Below are positions 54,587 through 62,314 of a stretch of 64,000 bases of DNA, piece by piece. Source of the stretch: JAVVHH01 sp964613945 (GTDB taxonomy: Bacteria > Pseudomonadota > Alphaproteobacteria > Acetobacterales > Acetobacteraceae); the NCBI GenBank assembly GCA_964613945.1, contig CAZTJC010000001.1, positions 248,001 through 312,000 on the forward strand, given 5' to 3'. The first letter of the stretch is position 1. Each line of letters opens with the position of its first letter. The notes under the pieces are model-generated. The model ran no database searches. It saw only the letters and a program-made list of their open reading frames with translations, and was not told where the DNA came from. The position numbers and the translations under genes were made by a program.

Positions 54587-55429
54587 ATGCCGAACCCTGT
54601 CTTCAAGCCCAAGCCCCACGCCCTCGAAGCCATCTTCGGACGCCGCAAGGTCGTCATTGGGGTAATCCACTCCCTCCCCCTGCCCGGCAGCCCGGCCTAT
54701 GACGGCCGCTCCGTCGCCGAGATCGTCGGCTTCGCCACCGACGAAGCCCGGCGCTACCAGGATGGCGGCGTCGACGGGTTGATCGTCGAGAACCATGGCG
54801 ACATTCCGTTCAGCAAACCCGAGCATCTCGGCCCCGAGACCGCCGCCACCATGGCCGTCATGACCGACGCGGTCCGCCGTGCCACCGGGCTGAAGCTCGG
54901 CGTCAACGTGCTCGCCAACGGCGCACTGCAGGCGCTGGCCGTCGCCAAGGCCGCCGGCGCCGACTTCATCCGAGTGAACCAATGGGCCAACGCCTACGTC
55001 GCCAATGAGGGTTTCGTTGAAGGCCCGGCCGCGCTGGCCACCCGCTACCGCGCCATCCTGCACGGCCAAGACATCCGCATCTTCGCCGACGTCCACGTCA
55101 AGCATGGTGCCCACGCCATCACCGCCGACCGCTCGATCGCCGAGCTGGCCCGCGACGTTGAGTTCTTCGACGCCGACGTCGCCATCGCCACCGGCCAGCG
55201 CACCGGCGACTCCGCCACCATGGCGGAACTGGAAACCATCGCCTCCGGCACGTCGCTGCCGCTGATGGTCGGCTCCGGCGTCAATCCGGACAACGTCGCC
55301 GACATCTTCCGCATCGCCGACGGCGTCATCGTCGCCTCCTACCTCAAGCAGGAGGGTGTCTGGTGGAACCCGGTCGACCCGGCCCGGCTGCGCACCTTCA
55401 TGCAGGCCGCCGACCGGGCGCGCGAATAA
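54587..55429 (+). CDS. BtpA/SgcQ-family TIM-barrel protein
   Basis: A 280-residue protein with the BtpA/SgcQ signatures: VVIGVIHSLPLPGSPAYDG, GGVDGLIVENHGDIPF, GLKLGVNVLANGALQALAVA and VMVGSGVNPDNVADIF-like strands of a (beta/alpha)8 barrel. In cyanobacteria BtpA is needed for stable photosystem I; in other bacteria the family often lies with sugar or nucleoside utilisation genes and its reaction is not settled. The start at 54587 fits the family; an ATG at 54539 exists but has GGAGG only 1 nt away. It is a single gene between a helicase and a TRAP binding protein. Confidence 0.88.
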   Translation: MPNPVFKPKPHALEAIFGRRKVVIGVIHSLPLPGSPAYDGRSVAEIVGFATDEARRYQDGGVDGLIVENHGDIPFSKPEHLGPETAATMAVMTDAVRRATGLKLGVNVLANGALQALAVAKAAGADFIRVNQWANAYVANEGFVEGPAALATRYRAILHGQDIRIFADVHVKHGAHAITADRSIAELARDVEFFDADVAIATGQRTGDSATMAELETIASGTSLPLMVGSGVNPDNVADIFRIADGVIVASYLKQEGVWWNPVDPARLRTFMQAADRARE

Positions 55430-55457
55430 GGTGCCCAATCGGCCTTAATCATTCTCG

Positions 55458-55477
55458 GTCGGCGTAGAACCGCCGAT
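55458..55477. terminator. Short hairpin between convergent genes
   Basis: GTCGGCG and CGCCGAT (about 55458-55477) form a 7-bp stem with a 6-nt loop between the convergent BtpA-like and TRAP binding protein genes. It touches the last bases of the latter. No T tract is visible. Confidence 0.3.
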
Positions 55478-56502
55478 CACGCCGGCACCTCCTGCGCCAT
55501 CTTCAGCATCTGCGCCGCGAGCTTCGTCTTCTCGGCGTAGATCTTCCAAGCCGAATCCCGCGCCACCTGCTGCCAAGCATCCACCGCATCGTTCGACATC
55601 GGCGTCACGTCGATTCCCGCTGCGGCATATACCCGCGCCAGCTCCGCATCGTCCGCTTTGGCGCCGGCAAGGTTGAACGGGATCATCTCCTCGCCCGCTG
55701 TCAGCATCGCCTCCTGCTCCGCAGGGCTCAGCGTCACCCACACCGATTTCGACACCATGATCGGCTCGAGGATGAAGAAGAAGCTCCGCTCTCCCGGCGT
55801 GGTCAGATACTTGCACGCTTCCTGCAGCTTGAACGACAGGAACGAACTCGAACTGGTGCAGGCAACGTCCATCACCCCGGTCTGCATCCCGACATAGATC
55901 TCGTTGGACGGCATCGACGACACCGAGGCCCCGGCCGCGGTGAACATCTCGTCCATCTCGCGAGAGCCACCGCGGATCTTCATGCCCTTCGCATCCGCCG
56001 GCATGATCAACGGCCGCGTGCGCGATGCCATACCGCCGGACTGCCACATCCAGCTGACCAGGATGATGCCCTTCTCCTCCAGCAGCGACACCAACGCCTT
56101 GCCGATCGGGTGCGTGCGCCAGTTGTAGCCCTGGGCATAACTCGTCACCACCGCGGGCATGAAGGTGATGTTCATCTCGTGGATCTCGCCGCCGGCATAG
56201 GTCAACGGGATCAGGCCGATGTCGAGCGCGCCTTTGCGCAAGCCGCTGATCTGCGCAAACGTCTTCATCAGCGACGCATTGGGATAGACCTGGAACTGCA
56301 GAGACCCACCGGTCTTCTGCGTGACCAGGTCGGCCCATCGGTGACAGATGCGGTCGCGGAAATCCCCGGTGTCACCCGAACTGGCCGGAAAATGGTGCGA
56401 GATCTTCAGCACCCGCGTCGCCTGAGCCTGCCCGATCAGGGCCGGCGCCGCCAAGGCCGCCGCCGCCATGCCGACCGCGCTCCGCCGTGTCAAATCAGCC
56501 AT
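55477..56502 (-). CDS. TRAP transporter substrate-binding protein, DctP-like
   Basis: A 341-residue periplasmic binding protein. A Tat-like signal (LTRRSAVGMAAAALAAPALI) is followed by VLKISHHFPASSGDTGDFRD, GSLQFQVYPNASL and the ligand-binding Arg region (GMKIRGGSREMDEMFTAAGA). It delivers an organic acid to DctQ/DctM membrane subunits. Neither of these genes lies next to it here, so it is an orphan in this window. GGAGGAGACGAG precedes the ATG. The ligand is unknown. Confidence 0.92.
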   Translation of the reverse strand: MADLTRRSAVGMAAAALAAPALIGQAQATRVLKISHHFPASSGDTGDFRDRICHRWADLVTQKTGGSLQFQVYPNASLMKTFAQISGLRKGALDIGLIPLTYAGGEIHEMNITFMPAVVTSYAQGYNWRTHPIGKALVSLLEEKGIILVSWMWQSGGMASRTRPLIMPADAKGMKIRGGSREMDEMFTAAGASVSSMPSNEIYVGMQTGVMDVACTSSSSFLSFKLQEACKYLTTPGERSFFFILEPIMVSKSVWVTLSPAEQEAMLTAGEEMIPFNLAGAKADDAELARVYAAAGIDVTPMSNDAVDAWQQVARDSAWKIYAEKTKLAAQMLKMAQEVPA

Positions 56503-56640
56503 CTCGTCTCCTCCGGCAGGCCATGTGGTGACCTCGCATTGGCACCGACGTTACACGGTGCCCAGGGAGAACAATAGAATACACATCAGCCGCATCGCCG
56601 GCCCCTTCGGGCTGGAAATCCATCCGAGCTAGGCCTTAGA

Positions 56641-56685
56641 ATCAACGAAGGCCCCGGAGATCGCTCTCCGAGGCCTTCCATTGAT
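56641..56685 (-). terminator. Long stem-loop downstream of the 23-codon ORF
   Basis: AAGGCCCCGGAGA (56648-56660) pairs with TCTCCGAGGCCTT (56665-56677) with one mismatch and a 4-nt loop. Outer ATCAA/TTGAT arms extend it past a small internal loop. On the minus strand it follows the 23-codon ORF by about 30 nt. The tail (TTGATTCT) is only weakly T-rich, so it may be a terminator or a structured RNA element. Confidence 0.55.
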
Positions 56686-56712
56686 CGACGGCCGTAACCG
56701 CGAACGCGTGGG

Positions 56713-56784
56713 TTAGCCGGCCACCCCTGTGGAGGCTGCCGATGTCCAGGTCACGATTAGGGATCGTTCCGAGCAATGAGACAC
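56713..56784 (-). CDS. Possible 23-residue peptide with extreme Shine-Dalgarno
   Basis: A GTG-initiated ORF of 23 codons plus TAA encodes MSHCSERSLIVTWTSAASTG and three more residues (VAG). GGAGG lies 7 nt before the GTG, inside AGAAAGGAGGTGATCCAG, which is the exact complement of the last 18 bases of 16S rRNA. This suggests very strong ribosome recruitment. The ORF is followed by a stem-loop and preceded (56847 onward) by the DUF2141 gene. It could be a small protein or a leader/ribosome-binding RNA. Function unknown. Confidence 0.4.
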   Translation of the reverse strand: MSHCSERSLIVTWTSAASTGVAG

Positions 56785-56801
56785 TGGATCACCTCCTTTC
56801 T
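56785..56801 (-). promoter_or_regulatory. Extended Shine-Dalgarno (anti-SD complement)
   Basis: The minus strand reads AGAAAGGAGGTGATCCAG across 56784-56801 (its final G is base 56784, the first base of the GTG start). Read on the + strand it equals the 3' terminus of 16S rRNA (CTGGATCACCTCCTTTCT). Ordinary Shine-Dalgarno sites match 4-7 bases; this one matches 18. Confidence 0.6.
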
Positions 56802-56846
56802 GTAAGTTGAGATTCTAGTGTGGGTGTATAAGCGCGCATATTCAAG

Positions 56847-57266
56847 TCAAAACAGGCGCTTTACCCGGATCTCAATGCGCCCGCCCATCGGCCCGACCTG
56901 GAATGCCGCATCGCGGAATCGCGGCGCCGACATCCGAATTGTGACGTTGTTGCTGAACCCCAGCGGCTCGACCGGCAGGCCGATCAAGTTCTGGGTCAGC
57001 ACGGTATTGCCGTCCTCGTCTTGATACGCCTGCGCCGCATAAAGCCCGGGCGGCACCTCGATCGTCACCAGCACCGGGCCAGGATGCGCCTTGGCCTGGC
57101 CGTTATAGGAGCAGTGCGGTTGCAGGAACTCCGCTTCGCTGCAAACGGCGACCATCACGTTGCCCTTGCTGCTTTCGACCCCGTCGACCACGATCTGCAA
57201 CGGCGCCGCCGCGGCCGTGCCGGCAATCAGGCTTACGATTGCGCCGTATAGGCCCGCCCGCGCCAA
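56847..57266 (-). CDS. DUF2141 exported protein
   Basis: A 139-residue protein. A signal peptide (LYGAIVSLIAGTAAAA) precedes the DUF2141 domain: LQIVVDGVESSKGNVMVAVC, VTIEVPPGLYAAQAYQDEDG-type strands and LPVEPLGFSNN. This beta-rich domain is common next to C30 carotenoid genes in alphaproteobacteria; its role is unknown. The start is a TTG at 57266, preceded by GGGGGAAAGG; it overlaps the end of the glycosyltransferase gene by 34 nt. An in-frame extension to 57557 lies inside that gene and is rejected. Confidence 0.8.
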   Translation of the reverse strand: MARAGLYGAIVSLIAGTAAAAPLQIVVDGVESSKGNVMVAVCSEAEFLQPHCSYNGQAKAHPGPVLVTIEVPPGLYAAQAYQDEDGNTVLTQNLIGLPVEPLGFSNNVTIRMSAPRFRDAAFQVGPMGGRIEIRVKRLF

Positions 57267-58324
57267 GTAGCCTTTCCCCCCGCCAAGGATCGCCCGAGGC
57301 TCCACCACTGCACCACCAGCAACCCGGCGACTCCCACCGGATGCAACACTGCCGACAGCACCGGCTGCACGAACCGCTTCGCCAACACCAGCCGCAGCCC
57401 GATCCCACACGCCAGCGCCAACGCGGCCGGCCAACTCGGCGCCACGACCATCAGAACCAACGGCAACACCTGCCCGATGAACAAGATGGCCGTCCAAACC
57501 GGCAACGCGCCCGGCTTGGCCATTCCCTCCGTCGCGTTTTTGCATAAACCCTCCCAAACCTGGGCCGCGTTAACGTACATCCGGCACCGGGCAAACTCGC
57601 CGGCGTCGAACAGATCCGTTTGCGACCCGACGTGCCGGAACGCACGCGGCAGCATGAGTCCATCATGAAGTGATGCCCGAATTGCGGCATGCCCTCCCGC
57701 CGCGCGATAGGCCGTCCGTCGTGCGATGAATAATTGTCCGCACCCTGCTCCCAACCCTGGCGATATCGACGAGCGCATCACCCCCATCGGCAGAAAGCCG
57801 AGCAGCAGGAAATGGATCAACGGCAGCAGCAGCACTTCCGACCAGGTTACCGTCACCTGCCGCGGAAATCCGCTGCCGAGCCCGACCGCCGGGTTGCGCT
57901 GCATGAACCCGGCCATGCGACTGACCGCATCCGGCGCCAGCCGCACGTCGGCGTCCACGAACACCATCAACTCGTGCGACGCCCGCTCCGATAACCGCTG
58001 ACATGCATGTTGCTTGCCCGACCATCCCGCCGGCAGCGGCGGCGCCGACGCCATCACCAGCCGCCGATCACCGATGCCTGCCAATATCTCCGGCGTACGA
58101 TCCGTGCTGCCATCATCGAGCACCACCAGCTCGATCTCCACACCCTCGCTGGCCAGCACCGCCGCGCAGGCCGCCGCGATATTGACCTCCTCGTTGCGAG
58201 CCGGGATCAGCACGGACACTGCCGGCCGTCCCTCCGCAGGCGCCGGTACCCGCAGCAGCCGAAGGTTCACCAGGGCCAGCCCGAGCGGAAACGCCGCCAA
58301 CGCCAGCGACACCCAACCCCACAC
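57233..58324 (-). CDS. Carotenoid-cluster glycosyltransferase (family 2)
   Basis: A 363-residue GT2 enzyme with an N-terminal membrane helix (GWVSLALAAFPLGLALVNL) and several C-terminal membrane segments. VSVLIPARNEEVNIAAA, LVVLDDGSTDRTPEILA and VFVDADVRLAPDAV carry the nucleotide-sugar-binding Asp residues. It corresponds in context to CrtQ, which glucosylates a C30 carotenoid carboxylic acid. The start is a GTG overlapping the acyltransferase stop as TAGTG. In a hopanoid context a similar GT would be HpnI, but no hopanoid gene is adjacent. Confidence 0.8.
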   Translation of the reverse strand: MWGWVSLALAAFPLGLALVNLRLLRVPAPAEGRPAVSVLIPARNEEVNIAAACAAVLASEGVEIELVVLDDGSTDRTPEILAGIGDRRLVMASAPPLPAGWSGKQHACQRLSERASHELMVFVDADVRLAPDAVSRMAGFMQRNPAVGLGSGFPRQVTVTWSEVLLLPLIHFLLLGFLPMGVMRSSISPGLGAGCGQLFIARRTAYRAAGGHAAIRASLHDGLMLPRAFRHVGSQTDLFDAGEFARCRMYVNAAQVWEGLCKNATEGMAKPGALPVWTAILFIGQVLPLVLMVVAPSWPAALALACGIGLRLVLAKRFVQPVLSAVLHPVGVAGLLVVQWWSLGRSLAGGKATWRGRAYTAQS

Positions 58325-59106
58325 TACTCCCGCCCCCCATGCGACACGTCGACGACCCGGCCGGTCAGCACCGACCGCACCCGCCGGTACAGGCTGTAGA
58401 TCGGCCCAACCGCCGCGCTGCCGCGCATCACCCGCTTGAAGGCCCGCGCATCGCGCCGGAGGCTGTCGGCGGCAAGCGCATCGACCGTCTGCGTCAGCTC
58501 GTCTTCGAGCAGCCCCGTCCACTCGGCGACGCTCCGCTCGCGACCAGCGGTGATCGGCGCGCCGAACCGGGCCAACGCCTCGGGCTTGCCTTCATTCCAG
58601 AACGGATATTCCACCGCCAGCGGCAACACGGTGACGCCCGGCACGCGTCGCAGCAGATGCGCGATGCCGGGTCGTAGCCGGATGGGTCGTTGTCGAACGT
58701 CGGCGAATTCGCCCTGCGCCGTGATCCACAGCACGTGGTTCGGCACGGCCAGTAAACGGCCGGAGATGTCGAGGAAGCGAGCCGCCCCACGCGAACTGCC
58801 GAGTTCGATCCCGAACACGCCCATCCGCTCGAGCAGCCCGTACTTTTCCAGTGCCTCGGCATCCATCGGGCCGAAACCGGCTCGTCCCGGCATCAATGTC
58901 TGCTGAAGCAAGATAAAGAACGCCGGATCCCACCAGGATGGATGGTTGGAACAGATGATGATCGGTCCGGCCGGCAACACGGGCAGCCCGGCCCGTGCCA
59001 CCCGCACCGCGTTGAATTTGCGCCAGAACAGCCAGCGCAAATACCATCCGAACGCCCCGAACAGAAAGGGCGAGCGTCGCCCGACCGGATCGGCCGGTCT
59101 AGGCAC
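58324..59106 (-). CDS. PlsC-type acyltransferase, CrtO-like
   Basis: A 260-residue glycerolipid-type acyltransferase. The catalytic HX4D motif is HPSWWDP (in ICSNHPSWWDPAFF), and FGIELGSSRGAARFLD and ITAQGEFADVRQRP give the acyl-acceptor site. In this cluster it is a candidate for acylating the sugar of a glycosyl-carotenoate, the last step in staphyloxanthin-type pathways. The GTG at 59106 overlaps the preceding desaturase stop by 8 nt; a longer reading to 59157 lies inside that gene. An ordinary phospholipid role cannot be excluded. Confidence 0.8.
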   Translation of the reverse strand: MPRPADPVGRRSPFLFGAFGWYLRWLFWRKFNAVRVARAGLPVLPAGPIIICSNHPSWWDPAFFILLQQTLMPGRAGFGPMDAEALEKYGLLERMGVFGIELGSSRGAARFLDISGRLLAVPNHVLWITAQGEFADVRQRPIRLRPGIAHLLRRVPGVTVLPLAVEYPFWNEGKPEALARFGAPITAGRERSVAEWTGLLEDELTQTVDALAADSLRRDARAFKRVMRGSAAVGPIYSLYRRVRSVLTGRVVDVSHGGRE

Positions 59107-60631
59107 TGACGGTTGCCGACATATCCTGGTTGAGGCTGTCGGCCGCGATCCACCCACTCATCAGCACCATCGGCATCCCCGGACCAGGGTGCGCCGCGCC
59201 GCCGGCGAGATACAATCCGGCCAGGTCACGCGACCGGTTCCCCGGCTTGAACGCACCATTCACCTTGCCATGGCTGGCCAGGCCGTAGATCGCGCCGTTC
59301 AGCACCTTGTAGCGATCATGGATGCCCTGCGGGGTCAGATGCCGCTCGAACACGATGCGCTCCTCAAGGTCCGGCATCCCCGCGCACCGCTTGAGCTTGT
59401 CGAGGATGACCTGGCGGTAGGCGGGGAACATCTGCGTCCAATCGTGATGCGGCCGCAGGAACGGCGTGTGCACCAGGACATAGAGCGCCTCGCCACCGGG
59501 CGGGGCCACGCCCGGCTCGGTGCGGCCGGTCGCCGCGATGTAGCAGGTCGGGTCGGGCGCCGGCTCGCCCTTGCCGTAGATCCAGTCGAACTCTTCCTTC
59601 GGATCCCGCGAGAACACGAAGTCATGGTGCGCCAGATGGTCGTAGGCGCGGTCCAGCCCGAGATACAGCACAACACCGGAACACGCCGGGTCGCGGCTCC
59701 AGCGCTTGGCGAACTTCTTCGCCGGTGCTCCGCCGACCAGCTCGCGCATGGTCCGCACGCTGTCCATGTTGGAGACCACCGCCGACAAGCGGACGATCTC
59801 GCCCGACGCCGTTTCCACGCCCGTGACCCGGCCACTCTCCGAGATGATCCGCGTCACCTCTGTGCTCGGTCGCAGATCGACCCCGAGTTCGCCAGCAAGC
59901 TTCTCCAGCGCTTCCGGTACCGCGCGAGTCCCACCCATGGGATACCAGACGCCACGATCGGTCTGCATGTGCGCGATGCTGCACAGCACCGCCGGCGACT
60001 GATACGGCGAGCTGCCGACATACTGCACGAAATGGTCGAGCATCTGCGACACCCGTCCATCCGGCACGCGCTTCCTGATCTGCGCCGCCACGGACGTTCC
60101 CATCCGGAGGCTCAGCACCTCCTTCAGCGTCTCGAGATTCATGCCCTTCATGCTGAGCGTGTCGCCGATGCCCTCGACCGACTTCCAGAAGAAGAACTTC
60201 TCCGACACTTCATGCAGCTTGCGGCTCATGGCCGAGAAGTCGCGATACCCGGCAGAGTTACCTGGCGAGAACGCATCCAGCGTTTCCACCATGGTATCCA
60301 TGTCCTCGCGCAGGTCGAGCACGCTGCCGTCCTCGAAGAAGCAACGCCATTGCGGGTCGAGCCGGCGAAGGTCGAGGTAGTCGGACATCTTGCGTCCGGC
60401 TTCGTTGAACACGCGCTCGAGATTGCCGGGCACCGTGAGGATCGTCGGCCCCATGTCGAACCGGAACCCGCCCTCGTTCAGCACCGCTGCCTTGCCGCCC
60501 AGCCACGGGTTCTTGTCGAACAGGACAACCTTGTGCCCGCGAGCCGCCAACGTGCACGCTGCGGCCAACCCGGCCAGCCCGGCGCCCACGACGCCGACCG
60601 GCAACCGGCCCATATCTGAAATCGCGTTCAT
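59099..60631 (-). CDS. Carotenoid desaturase/oxidase, CrtN/CrtP family (second copy)
   Basis: A 510-residue FAD amine-oxidase-family enzyme. The N-terminal Rossmann motif GVVGAGLAGLAAACTLAARG (about residues 13-32) is followed by LGGKAAVLNEGGFRFDMGPT. The C-terminal FAD motif GLYLAGGAAHPGPGMPMVLM is intact. It is 40% or less similar by eye to the neighbouring copy, so the two probably act on different steps: one desaturates a C30 backbone and the other oxidises the terminal methyl (CrtP/CrtNb-like). Which does which is uncertain. It follows the first copy after a 40-nt gap. Confidence 0.85.
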   Translation of the reverse strand: MNAISDMGRLPVGVVGAGLAGLAAACTLAARGHKVVLFDKNPWLGGKAAVLNEGGFRFDMGPTILTVPGNLERVFNEAGRKMSDYLDLRRLDPQWRCFFEDGSVLDLREDMDTMVETLDAFSPGNSAGYRDFSAMSRKLHEVSEKFFFWKSVEGIGDTLSMKGMNLETLKEVLSLRMGTSVAAQIRKRVPDGRVSQMLDHFVQYVGSSPYQSPAVLCSIAHMQTDRGVWYPMGGTRAVPEALEKLAGELGVDLRPSTEVTRIISESGRVTGVETASGEIVRLSAVVSNMDSVRTMRELVGGAPAKKFAKRWSRDPACSGVVLYLGLDRAYDHLAHHDFVFSRDPKEEFDWIYGKGEPAPDPTCYIAATGRTEPGVAPPGGEALYVLVHTPFLRPHHDWTQMFPAYRQVILDKLKRCAGMPDLEERIVFERHLTPQGIHDRYKVLNGAIYGLASHGKVNGAFKPGNRSRDLAGLYLAGGAAHPGPGMPMVLMSGWIAADSLNQDMSATVSA

Positions 60632-60671
60632 CGCGGCCCGCTCCAGTCGCTTAGAAAATTTGTGCTTGTCA

Positions 60672-62234
60672 TTACAATGCTTCCGCGATCGCGGGGACGT
60701 AGTGGTCCGCCGCCATCGCCGACGGCGCGCTCCAGTCCGGGTCGATCCCGAGATCCTCGGTGAGCAGCCGTGACGTGATGCGCGCGCTCTCGAAGATTAC
60801 CGGCAGTCCGCTGCCCGGATGCGTGCCGCCACCAACCAGGTAAACCGAGTTCAGGTCTTCGAACCGGTTGCGTGGCCGCCAATGCAACATCTGGCGGATG
60901 TTGTGCGCCAGATTGAAAGTCGCGCCGCGATAAACGGACAGGTCATCCTCCCAATCGCGCGGAGTGATGACCTTCTCGAACCGGATGCGGCTCTCGATGT
61001 CCTTGATTCCGATCCGCTCCAGCCGCTGTAGGACCATCTGACGGTACTGCGCCTGCTGCGCCGGCCAATCCACGCCGCCTTCGACGCGATGACCGACCGG
61101 GACCAGCACGTAGAGCGTGGAATGCCCTGGAGGCGCCAGGGCCGGGTCGGTGACGCAGGCGTTCTGCACGTAGAAGCTCGGCTCGCCCGGAGCCTGCCCG
61201 GCCTCGATCTCCGCCAGGTTCCGCCGATAGTCGGTCGACAGGAAAATGGTGTGATGCGCCAGGTCGGGGATGGATCCCTCGATGCCGAGGTACATCATGA
61301 ACGTCGAGCAAGAGAACTTCTTCTTGGCGATCTTGCGATCGGTCCAGCGCTTGCGCTTGGCGTCCGGCACCAGCGTCGTCATCGTCTGCGCGAAGTCGCT
61401 GTTGACCACCAGCGCATCGTATCGGTGCTCGACCTCGCCGATCCGCACGCCGACGGCGCGCTTGCCTTCGAACAGGATCTCGTCGACCCGGTCGTTGGTG
61501 CGCACGGTGGCACCCAACTCGCGTGCCACCTTGGCCATCGCCGCGATAACGGCGCCGGTGCCGCCACGCGGGTGATACACGCCGTATTCGTATTCCATGA
61601 ACGACAGGATCGTGAACAGGCTCGGGCACCGGAACGGTGACATGCCGAGGTATTTGCTCTGGAAACTGAACGCCAACCGGACCCGCGGGTCCTTGAAGTG
61701 CGACGCCAGATCCTGATCCACGCTGCGATGCGGCCGCAACATACCAAGGCCCTTCAGCACGTCGGGCCGGCCAAGGTCGCGGATGCTGTTGAATGCCGAC
61801 TCCAGGATCGGCCGGAACACCGCCAGCTTGGCCCGGTTATCCGCCATGAAACGCGGAAAGGCGTCGGCATCCGCCGGCGACAATCGCGCGATCTCCGCCG
61901 ACATCCGCTCCGTGTCGCCAGTGGCGGAGATGGAGGCGCCATCCTCGAACACGAGATTATATTGTGGGTCCAGCCGGATCAGCTCGACCTCGTCGGCCAG
62001 CTCCCGCCCACACGCCGCGAAAATGTCTGCCAAGACGCGCGGATACAGAAAGAACGTCGGCCCGGTATCGAAGCGGAACGTGCCCCGCTCGGTCCCGGCC
62101 GTGATGGTCGCCGATCGGCCGCCCAGGACCTCCCGCGATTCATGCACCGTCACGTCCACACCGGCTTTTGCCAGCAACATGGCAGAAGCGAGCCCACCAG
62201 GGCCGCCTCCAATTATCCCGACTCGCTTGTTCAT
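60672..62234 (-). CDS. crtN: Carotenoid desaturase, CrtN-like (first copy)
   Basis: A 520-residue phytoene-desaturase-family oxidoreductase. The FAD site GIIGGGPGGLASAMLLAKAG (about residues 6-25) leads to LGGRSATITAGTERGTFRFD and GPTFFLYPRVLADIF. PRGGTGAVIAAMAKVARELG and the C-terminal YLVGGGTHPGSGLPVIFES complete the FAD fold. It probably desaturates squalene or dehydrosqualene to a coloured C30 polyene. It is the first gene of the leftward cluster and diverges from the aldehyde dehydrogenase across 80 nt. Confidence 0.87.
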   Translation of the reverse strand: MNKRVGIIGGGPGGLASAMLLAKAGVDVTVHESREVLGGRSATITAGTERGTFRFDTGPTFFLYPRVLADIFAACGRELADEVELIRLDPQYNLVFEDGASISATGDTERMSAEIARLSPADADAFPRFMADNRAKLAVFRPILESAFNSIRDLGRPDVLKGLGMLRPHRSVDQDLASHFKDPRVRLAFSFQSKYLGMSPFRCPSLFTILSFMEYEYGVYHPRGGTGAVIAAMAKVARELGATVRTNDRVDEILFEGKRAVGVRIGEVEHRYDALVVNSDFAQTMTTLVPDAKRKRWTDRKIAKKKFSCSTFMMYLGIEGSIPDLAHHTIFLSTDYRRNLAEIEAGQAPGEPSFYVQNACVTDPALAPPGHSTLYVLVPVGHRVEGGVDWPAQQAQYRQMVLQRLERIGIKDIESRIRFEKVITPRDWEDDLSVYRGATFNLAHNIRQMLHWRPRNRFEDLNSVYLVGGGTHPGSGLPVIFESARITSRLLTEDLGIDPDWSAPSAMAADHYVPAIAEAL

Positions 62235-62314
62235 GCGATCAACTTACCCTCAGCGATCCGGTTCGGCATACGTGACCCTAACCTCATCCTCTCGACGCCG
62301 GTAGAGTTGGCCCC

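Larger units (their letters stand above)
56503..56846. other. 344-nt gap with a tiny ORF and a hairpin
   Basis: No longer gene fits here. On the minus strand the gap holds an 18-nt exact complement of the 16S rRNA 3' tail, a 23-codon ORF and a long stem-loop (all listed separately). The part next to the DctP start (56503-56630) should contain that gene's promoter; nothing else was recognised in it. Confidence 0.6.

Noticed and set aside
56784..56801. Fragment of a 16S rRNA gene on the + strand
   Set aside because: Only the terminal 18 bases match and the preceding helix 45 sequence is absent; read on the other strand it is a Shine-Dalgarno element.
58946..60619. 557-codon open frame on the + strand
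   Set aside because: It lies opposite the CrtN/CrtP-type gene, has the Arg/His/Ala-rich composition of a GC-rich antisense frame, and no recognisable domain.
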